From assembly GCA_050115795.1 (NCBI GenBank), contig JASFPT010000110.1, positions 1 to 11,856 on the forward strand: a stretch of DNA of 11,856 bases, written 5' to 3'. Of the stretch, positions 7,405 to 11,856 are shown piece by piece. The translations under genes were made by a program, and so were the position numbers. The stretch is from JAIPEL01 sp050115795. GTDB taxonomy: Bacteria; Desulfobacterota; Desulfobacteria; Desulfobacterales; CAFBRK01. The notes under the pieces were generated by a model. The model saw only the letters and a program-made list of their open reading frames with translations. It searched no databases and was not told the DNA's origin. Each line of letters opens with the position of its first letter. The first letter of the stretch is position 1.

Positions 7405-8595
7405 ATGATCGGGATATCGAAACTGTATTGCGGTACGGTGGAGCCCTCCGATGCGCTGCGCTACGGCCGGATGTCCGCCAGCCTTCCCTCCCATTTGCTG
7501 CAGTTTTCCAAGGACAAGCGGCCGGTGGTCGTCTGGAACGTGACCCGGCGTTGCAATCTAAAGTGCGTTCACTGCTATGCGCACGCCACCGACGAGTCGA
7601 CAACCGATGAGCTTTCCACCGAAGAGGGTCGAGTCCTGATCGACGATCTGGCCGACTTTGGCGTACCGGTGATCCTGTTCTCCGGCGGAGAGCCCCTTGT
7701 GAGAAAAGACCTGCCGGATCTGGCGGCCTACGCCGTCTCCAAAGGAATGCGGGCGGTCATCTCCACCAACGGGACCCTGATCACGCCGGGTATGGCCAAG
7801 ACGCTCAAGGAGATCGGCCTTTCCTACGTGGGCATCAGCCTGGACGGCATGCGGGAAGTAAACGACCGCTTTCGCGGTGTGAAGGGTGCATTTGCCAAAG
7901 CCATGGAAGGGATCGAAAACTGCAAGGCCGCGGGCATCAAGGTGGGACTGCGGTTTACCATCAGCAAGGCGAATGTGGGTGAAATCCCCGGAATTTTCGA
8001 CCTACTCGAGGAAAAGGAGATCCCGCGGGTTTGCTTCTATCATCTGGTCTATGCCGGAAGGGGTTCTTCCCTGGTCGACGAGGACCTGAGCCACGAAGAA
8101 ACCCGAAAGGCGGTGGATCTGATCATCGACCGAACGCGCGACCTTCACGACCGGGGAATAACCAAGGAAGTCCTCACGGTCGACAACCACGCCGACGGCC
8201 CTTACGTCTATTTGCGTTTGCTCAAAGAGGATCCGGAACGCGCAAAAGAAGTCTACGAGCTGCTTCAGATGAACGAGGGAAACAACACGGGGCGTGGGAT
8301 CGGCTGCATTTCATGGAATGGAGACGTCCATCCGGATCAGTTCTGGCGCCACTACAGCTTCGGAAACATTCGCCAGCGGCCATTTTCCGAAATCTGGACC
8401 GACACCTCCGACCCGCTGATGGCCGGCCTCAAGGACAAAAAGCAGTATGTGAAGGGGCGCTGTGCCGACTGTCAGTGGCTCGATGTCTGCGCCGGCAACT
8501 TCCGGGTGCGGGCCGAAGCGATCACCGGCGATCCCTGGGCGCCGGATCCGGCCTGCTACCTGACCGACGAGGAAATCGGGATCGCCCTGGCGTGA
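7405..8595 (+). CDS. ahbC: 12,18-didecarboxysiroheme deacetylase, radical SAM (AhbC)
   Basis: 396-residue cytoplasmic radical SAM enzyme of the alternative (siroheme-dependent) heme pathway. AhbC removes the two acetate side chains of 12,18-didecarboxysiroheme to give iron-coproporphyrin III. The SAM-binding [4Fe-4S] motif is C50-N-L-K-C54-V-H-C57, followed by the SAM-contacting SGGEP (93-97). The C-terminal part has five more Cys (301, 353, 356, 362, 384) in a SPASM/Twitch-like layout that should hold a second cluster. The N-terminus MIGISKLYCGTVE and the LPSHLLQFSKDK stretch are what I recall for AhbC (formerly NirJ1), which favours it over denitrifier NirJ. A TTG at 7384 would add seven residues, but the ATG at 7405 matches the family start; a weak GGAAAG lies 10 nt upstream. 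It is likely co-transcribed with the ClpX-like gene, 42 bp upstream with no terminator between. The distinction from NirJ rests on recalled similarity and the AhbD neighbour. Confidence 0.86.
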   Translation: MIGISKLYCGTVEPSDALRYGRMSASLPSHLLQFSKDKRPVVVWNVTRRCNLKCVHCYAHATDESTTDELSTEEGRVLIDDLADFGVPVILFSGGEPLVRKDLPDLAAYAVSKGMRAVISTNGTLITPGMAKTLKEIGLSYVGISLDGMREVNDRFRGVKGAFAKAMEGIENCKAAGIKVGLRFTISKANVGEIPGIFDLLEEKEIPRVCFYHLVYAGRGSSLVDEDLSHEETRKAVDLIIDRTRDLHDRGITKEVLTVDNHADGPYVYLRLLKEDPERAKEVYELLQMNEGNNTGRGIGCISWNGDVHPDQFWRHYSFGNIRQRPFSEIWTDTSDPLMAGLKDKKQYVKGRCADCQWLDVCAGNFRVRAEAITGDPWAPDPACYLTDEEIGIALA

Positions 8596-8619
8596 CAATA
8601 CCCCTTAAAAAGATTGAAC

Positions 8620-8646
8620 CGCAAAGCTCGCCAAGGGCGCCAAGAT
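8620..8646. repeat. Three 9-bp imperfect tandem repeats
   Basis: CGCAAAGCT, CGCCAAGGG and CGCCAAGAT follow each other without a gap, 24 bp after the ahbC stop codon. The unit is not a multiple embedded in a gene. This kind of short-period CGCCAAG run looks like a dispersed intergenic repeat, although only this copy is in the window. Confidence 0.55.
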
Positions 8647-8870
8647 TTTTGACCGAATTGGGTCGCCGGGGAAACTGCCCCCGGCTCGCAATTCGGCCAA
8701 ATAGCCCATGCCTGCGGCAGGCTGGGGCCTCGGCTTTCGAGGAACGCATAGAAAAAGGTCATCTCGGCGTTCCAATGGGCCGATCGTTAAAAGGCCAAAT
8801 CATTTGCGGGATCGCAGGCCGGCGGAGCCGGGCACCCGATGTCGCAAATCGCTATTCCTTTGCGCCCTTG
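8632..8870. repeat. Hairpin-packed non-coding element bounded by inverted repeats (MITE-like candidate)
   Basis: This occupies most of the 370-bp gap between ahbC and hemB, which holds no credible gene. CAAGGGCGCCAAG (8632-8644) is matched in inverted orientation by CTTTGCGCCCTTG (8858-8870), 12 of 13 positions. Between these ends lie several hairpins: 8648-8660 with 8689-8701 (one mismatch) plus inner stem 8665-8671 with 8679-8685; GCCTGC/GCAGGC at 8710-8722; CCTCG/CGAGG at 8728-8742; GGAACGC/GCGTTCC at 8741-8773; and ATTTGCG/CGCAAAT at 8802-8849, which encloses CCGGC/GCCGG (8819-8831). No T-run follows any stem, so none looks like an intrinsic terminator. A non-autonomous mobile element or REP-type cluster is the best guess; a structured RNA is the alternative. 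Confidence 0.45.
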
Positions 8871-8919
8871 AGCGGAGCGGGCGGCTGAAGTGTTTTGTTT
8901 AACCAATAGCTGACGGACA

Positions 8920-8932
8920 GGCGGGACCCGCC
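8920..8932. promoter_or_regulatory. Perfect 13-bp palindrome upstream of hemB
   Basis: GGCGGG-A-CCCGCC is a perfect inverted repeat with a single central base, 33 bp before the hemB ATG. It could be an operator or a small leader hairpin. I do not recognise it as the site of a known regulator, and I found no convincing -35/-10 pair for hemB nearby. Confidence 0.3.
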
Positions 8933-8965
8933 CAAACTCTGATAACTTTCCAGCACGGAGACGAC

Positions 8966-9940
8966 ATGCAATTCCCCGACTATCGTCCGAGACGGATGCG
9001 ACAGAGCGAATCTTTCCGGCGAATGATCCGAGAGACGATTGTGACCACCGACGATCTGATCCTGCCGCTGTTTGCCGTGGGAGGACGGGGCGTCAAAGAG
9101 CCGATTCCCTCCCTGCCCGGTCAGTTCCATCTTTCCTCCGACCATCTGGTGAAGGTTTGCAGGGAGGCCGTCGGCCTTGGTGTTCCAGCGGTCATCCTCT
9201 TCGGCATACCTGAAAAAAAGGACCCGCTCGGAACCGGCGCCTATGCAAAGGACGGCACCGTGCAGCGCGCGGTAAAGGCCGTTAAGGACGCGCTACCGGA
9301 ACTGGCGGTGATCACCGACGTCTGTTTGTGCCAATACACGGATCACGGCCACTGCGGCATGGTCGACGGTCAGCGGATCGACAACGACGCCACCCTGGAT
9401 CTTCTGGCGAGAACCGCCGTCTCCCACGCCGAAGCCGGGGCCGACATGGTCGCCCCTTCGGACATGATGGACGGGCGGGTGGCCGAGATCCGGGAGGCCT
9501 TGGACGAAGGCGGCTTTGTGGAGGTTCCGATCATGTCCTATGCCGCCAAATACTGTTCGGCCTACTACGGGCCCTTCCGGGAGGCGGCCGACTCCGCCCC
9601 CAAGTTCGGCGACCGCCGGACCTATCAGATGGATCCGGCAAACGCCGAGGAGGCGATCCGCGAGGTCGCCCTCGACGTGGAGGAAGGGGCAGACATCGTC
9701 ATGGTCAAGCCGGCACTGGCCTACCTGGACGTCATCCACCGCATCCGACAGGAATACGACCTGCCGGTGGCCGCCTACAACGTCTCCGGAGAATACGCCA
9801 TGATCAAGGCGGCAGCGCAGATGGGCTGGCTCGACGGTTCCAAGGTGATGATGGAGACCCTGACGGCCATCAAACGTGCCGGAGCGGACATGATCCTGAC
9901 CTACTTTGCCATCGAAGCGGCCAAGGCCATGGGGCAATAG
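8966..9940 (+). CDS. hemB: Porphobilinogen synthase (delta-aminolevulinic acid dehydratase)
   Basis: 324 residues, the usual length. HemB condenses two molecules of 5-aminolevulinate into porphobilinogen, the first common pyrrole for heme, siroheme and cobalamin, in a cytoplasmic homo-oligomer. The active-site zinc ligands are present as C120, C122 and C130 in DVCLCQYTDHGHCG, so this is the zinc-dependent type and not the Asp-rich magnesium type. The Schiff-base lysines are K195 (in YAAKYCSAYYGP) and K248 (in MVKPALAYLDV). MRQSESFRRM near the N-terminus and MMDGRV (167-172) are also typical. CGGAG ends 5 nt before the ATG and supports the start. It lies between ahbC and ahbD in a heme locus, but a structured 370-bp gap upstream and a terminator downstream suggest it may be its own transcription unit. 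Identity is certain. Confidence 0.97.
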   Translation: MQFPDYRPRRMRQSESFRRMIRETIVTTDDLILPLFAVGGRGVKEPIPSLPGQFHLSSDHLVKVCREAVGLGVPAVILFGIPEKKDPLGTGAYAKDGTVQRAVKAVKDALPELAVITDVCLCQYTDHGHCGMVDGQRIDNDATLDLLARTAVSHAEAGADMVAPSDMMDGRVAEIREALDEGGFVEVPIMSYAAKYCSAYYGPFREAADSAPKFGDRRTYQMDPANAEEAIREVALDVEEGADIVMVKPALAYLDVIHRIRQEYDLPVAAYNVSGEYAMIKAAAQMGWLDGSKVMMETLTAIKRAGADMILTYFAIEAAKAMGQ

Positions 9941-9956
9941 CGCGCCCGGCCGGGAG

Positions 9957-10124
9957 GCTGGGAAGCTGGGAAGCAAATACTGCAAAAGACTGGGATCAAG
10001 AGGCAAACAGCGTTTACCGGCCTCTTGCCATCCCGATTTTTTTTAACAACACGTAAAAGCTGATCCAAAAGCGGCTTGGCAGGTTTTTGAGCATCCAGGC
10101 TTTCCGGCCTTCCAGCTTCCCAGC
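9957..10124. repeat. Inverted repeat pair flanking the hemB terminator
   Basis: GCTGGGAAGCTGG (9957-9969) recurs perfectly in inverted orientation as CCAGCTTCCCAGC (10112-10124). The left copy continues as a direct duplication of GCTGGGAA (9957-9964 and 9965-9972). The right copy is preceded by the related GGCCTTCC and followed by a small hairpin, GGCGC-AAG-GCGCC (10125-10137). The pair encloses the hemB terminator and fills most of the 236-bp hemB-ahbD gap. It looks like an intergenic repeat element rather than part of either gene. Confidence 0.5.
9992..10044 (+). terminator. Intrinsic terminator downstream of hemB
   Basis: GGGAT plus CAAGAGGC (9992-10004) pair with GCCTCTTG (10020-10027) and ATCCC (10030-10034), a 13-bp stem broken only by a 2-nt bulge. 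The 15-nt loop can itself fold AAAC with GTTT. Two bases later comes a run of eight T (10037-10044). It lies 52 bp past the hemB stop codon and should separate hemB from ahbD, at least partly. Confidence 0.8.
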
Positions 10125-10176
10125 GGCGCAAGGCGCCATGCCTTCTGAATCGTGACATCATAGACAAAGGAATCCC

Positions 10177-11250
10177 ATGCACCCTCATACCTCCGAGAAA
10201 CCCGATCCCTTCGCGTTGCGCCTGGTTGCCTGGGAAGTCACCCGCAACTGCAACCTCTCCTGTGTCCACTGCCGGGCGGCGGCGACCTGCGGCCCCTACA
10301 CCGGCGAGCTCGACACAGACGCGGCATTGAAGCTGCTCGATGAGATCGCAATGACGGGAAACCCGATCGTCATTTTAACCGGCGGAGAACCCCTGCTCCG
10401 CGAAGACATTTTCACCATCGCCTCTTACGGGACCGAAAAGGCCCTGCGGATGGTGATGGCCCCCAACGGTACCCTGGTCACCGCAGAGAAGGCAAAAAAG
10501 ATGGCCGACGCGGGCATCCAGCGGATCAGCATCAGCCTCGACGGTGCCACGGCCGAGCGTCACGACCGCTTCCGGCAGGTGAAGGGGGCCTTTGAAGGCG
10601 CGCTGCGGGGCATCGAACATGCCAAGGCGGCAGGCATCGAGTTTCAGATCAACACCACCATCACCCAGGCCAATCTGAAAGAGATCGAACAGATCCACCA
10701 TCTGGCCGAGAACCTCGGCGCAGTGGCCCATCACATTTTCCTGCTGGTTCCCACCGGGCGCGGCAAATACATCGTCGACCAGGAAATCACCGCCGAACAG
10801 TACGAAAAGACCTTGAACTGGTTTTACGACCAGCGGGACAAGACCAAAATGCAGCTCAAGGCCACCTGCGCGCCGCATTACTATCGGATTCTGCGCCAGC
10901 GGGCCCACCAGGAGGGCAAGAAGGTCACATTCCAGACCCACGGCCTGGACGCTGTCACCCGCGGGTGTCTGGGCGGCACCGGATTCTGCTTCATCTCCCA
11001 CACCGGAATCGTCCAGCCCTGCGGCTTTCTCGATGTCAGCTGCGGCGATGTCACCCAGACGCCGTTTCATCAAATCTGGGAGAATTCGAACGTTTTCAGG
11101 GATCTGAGAAACTTTGCCGCGCTGGAGGGCAAGTGCGGCGCATGCCAGTACAAGCGGGTCTGCGGCGGCTGCCGGGCCCGGGCATACGAGGCGACCGGCA
11201 ACTATATGGCCGAAGAGCCTTTGTGCAGTTACCAGCCCGAAGAGCGCTGA
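10177..11250 (+). CDS. ahbD: Heme synthase, radical SAM iron-coproporphyrin III decarboxylase (AhbD)
   Basis: 357-residue cytoplasmic radical SAM enzyme. AhbD oxidatively decarboxylates two propionates of iron-coproporphyrin III to vinyl groups, the last step of siroheme-dependent heme synthesis. The SAM cluster motif is C25-N-L-S-C29-V-H-C32 inside LVAWEVTRNCNLSCVHCRAA, with TGGEP at 68-72 and the ISISLDG strand at 117-123. The C-terminal SPASM-like region is rich in Cys (264, 271, 282, 289, 320, 323, 329, 332, 350) and includes KCGACQYKRVCGGCRAR, which should bind an auxiliary [4Fe-4S] cluster. AAAGGAA ends 4 nt before the ATG. An AhbD-like anaerobic maturase (PqqE or mycofactocin type) is the main alternative, but the TRNCNLSCVHCRA signature and the hemB and ahbC neighbours support AhbD. 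It lies downstream of a terminator, so it may have its own promoter; I could not identify one. Confidence 0.87.
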   Translation: MHPHTSEKPDPFALRLVAWEVTRNCNLSCVHCRAAATCGPYTGELDTDAALKLLDEIAMTGNPIVILTGGEPLLREDIFTIASYGTEKALRMVMAPNGTLVTAEKAKKMADAGIQRISISLDGATAERHDRFRQVKGAFEGALRGIEHAKAAGIEFQINTTITQANLKEIEQIHHLAENLGAVAHHIFLLVPTGRGKYIVDQEITAEQYEKTLNWFYDQRDKTKMQLKATCAPHYYRILRQRAHQEGKKVTFQTHGLDAVTRGCLGGTGFCFISHTGIVQPCGFLDVSCGDVTQTPFHQIWENSNVFRDLRNFAALEGKCGACQYKRVCGGCRARAYEATGNYMAEEPLCSYQPEER

Positions 11251-11260
11251 CACGCTCTTC
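11239..11260 (+). terminator. Stem-loop over the ahbD stop codon
   Basis: GAAGAGCG (11239-11246) and CGCTCTTC (11253-11260) form a perfect 8-bp stem around the hexaloop CTGACA, which contains most of the ahbD TGA stop. No U-tract follows, so it is either a U-less terminator or a 3'-end stabilising hairpin. Confidence 0.4.
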
Positions 11261-11612
11261 CTATGGCGGCTTCGTTGCATTGTTCATCCGGTTTCGGGCG
11301 TTTGCTTTCGGCGTCAGGGAGTCTTCGATGACGCCTAGCGCTTTCGAATTGCACGGCAACCCCCTCGTCAGCCCCTCTCCTTTGACAGGCGCAGTCGCGC
11401 GTCCGCCCGCGCTGCGAATTCCGATCCACGGTTCTTTTGTTGAGAATCCGCAGGGGCTCTGATATACGGAATTCAGTGGGCCGTTGTGCTGACAGCCGTG
11501 TCTGGTTCCCGTGCGCTGACTCTTTTCCATCCACCCGTCGCGACCCCTGCCCCCGTCTGTCGCCCGGCATGTCGTATCCTATGGGGTGTTTTCTGCTTTC
11601 CGGAGGTGCCCG
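11251..11612 (+). other. Non-coding gap between ahbD and the CBS-domain gene
   Basis: This 362-bp stretch holds no ORF with recognisable protein character. Beyond the ahbD stem-loop and the promoter candidate at 11440-11468, it contains an inverted repeat GGCGTCA (11310-11316) / TGACGCC (11329-11335), and GAATTCCG (11416-11423) matched in inverted orientation by CGGAATTC (11467-11474). I see no tRNA, small RNA family or mobile gene in it. Confidence 0.5.
11440..11468 (+). promoter_or_regulatory. Probable sigma70 promoter for the CBS-domain gene
   Basis: TTGAGA (11440-11445, five of six consensus) and TATACG (11463-11468, four of six) are separated by 17 bp. A TG one base upstream of the -10 makes it an extended -10. 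Transcription would start near 11475, giving a leader of about 138 nt before the ATG at 11613. Confidence 0.45.
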
Positions 11613-11856
11613 ATGAAAGTCTGCGACCTGATGATTCCCGAGCCGATCACCATATCGGAAAGAGACTCGATTCAGGAGGCGATCGAAACGATGAAAATCA
11701 ACTCCATCCGCCACCTGCCGGTCACCGACGAACGCCAAATCCTGAGAGGCTTTATCACCCTGGCCGATCTGAAAGCGGGGCTGCTGCCCTCCATGATCGG
11801 AGACGTCACGCTCAACGATCTCATCATTCGGGACCCGATGGTGGTGGGCCCGGACG
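11613..11856 (+). CDS. CBS-domain protein (3' end outside window)
   Basis: 81 complete codons are visible before the window ends. The N-terminus MKVCDLMIPEPITISERDSI begins a CBS motif; SIRHLPVTDE and RGFITLADLKAGL complete the first one, and LIIRDPMVVGPD opens a second. Paired CBS motifs form a Bateman module that usually binds adenine nucleotides (AMP, ATP or SAM) and controls an attached or partner protein. Whether an effector domain follows cannot be seen. CGGAGG (11601-11606) lies 6 nt before the ATG and fixes the start. It has its own promoter candidate after a 362-bp gap, so a functional link to the heme genes is not implied. Confidence 0.85.
   Translation, partial: MKVCDLMIPEPITISERDSIQEAIETMKINSIRHLPVTDERQILRGFITLADLKAGLLPSMIGDVTLNDLIIRDPMVVGPD

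Noticed and set aside
5587..7494. A 635-codon open frame on the minus strand opposite the ClpX-like gene
   Set aside because: It mirrors the high-GC third-codon pattern of the plus-strand gene, and its translation has no recognisable motif, while the plus strand encodes intact Walker, pore and IGF motifs.
8620..8646. Possible start of a CRISPR array
   Set aside because: Units are 9 bp with no spacers, and nothing like a 24-37 bp repeat with unique spacers occurs anywhere in the window.
8031..8888. A 285-codon plus-strand frame overlapping the end of ahbC and the gap
   Set aside because: Frame-shifted shadow of ahbC that happens to read through into the repeat; no motif in the translation.
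8708..8902. Small ORF (64 codons) in the ahbC-hemB gap
   Set aside because: It runs through the stems of the hairpin element, is Arg/Ser-rich as expected of translated repeats, and has no clear ribosome binding site.
10045..10160. Promoter for ahbD after the hemB terminator
   Set aside because: TTGGCA (10076-10081) and TTGAGC (10087-10092) look like -35 elements, but neither has an acceptable -10 at 16-18 bp.
11382..11387. Consensus -35 TTGACA in the ahbD-CBS gap
   Set aside because: A perfect hexamer, but the region 16-18 bp downstream is GC-only with no -10-like sequence; the pair at 11440-11468 is better.

Overview
The window reads as a stretch of chromosome from a GC-rich anaerobic bacterium, most likely a sulfate-reducing Desulfobacterota (deltaproteobacterial) relative. 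The main reason is a heme locus of the siroheme-dependent type: two radical SAM proteins that read as AhbC and AhbD flank a zinc-type HemB. That route is known mainly from sulfate reducers and archaea. The assignment is inferred from gene content; no taxonomic marker such as rRNA is present.

Left half (positions 72-5367, minus strand). Three tightly packed genes run leftward from a probable promoter at 5469-5497: an AsmA-family membrane-anchored protein, a 615-residue uncharacterised FAD/NAD(P)-binding protein starting 2 bp after the asmA stop codon, and a 456-residue disulfide-reductase-like flavoprotein of the glutathione reductase/dihydrolipoamide dehydrogenase superfamily. A GC-rich hairpin follows the last stop codon. 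Together they look like one envelope-plus-redox operon of unknown role.

Right half (positions 5596-11250, plus strand). A divergent promoter that appears to give a leaderless mRNA drives a ClpX-like AAA+ unfoldase. It keeps the GYVG pore loop and the GIGFGA loop used by ClpX to dock on ClpP. It lacks the ClpX zinc-binding N-domain and carries a long C-terminal extension that looks like a second, degenerate copy of the AAA+ lid domain. ahbC follows after 42 bp. A 370-bp gap full of hairpins, bracketed by 13-nt inverted repeats, separates ahbC from hemB. hemB ends in a clear intrinsic terminator, and ahbD follows with its own ribosome binding site. HemB makes porphobilinogen. AhbC and AhbD carry out the last two steps from 12,18-didecarboxysiroheme to heme. 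The siroheme decarboxylase AhbA/AhbB is not in the window and must lie elsewhere if the pathway is complete.

Right edge. A 362-bp gap with a good promoter candidate (11440-11468) leads to a CBS-domain protein that runs off the window.

The most unusual item is the ClpX-like protein placed directly upstream of ahbC. It suggests protein unfolding or proteolysis coupled to heme synthesis, but that link is inference from position.
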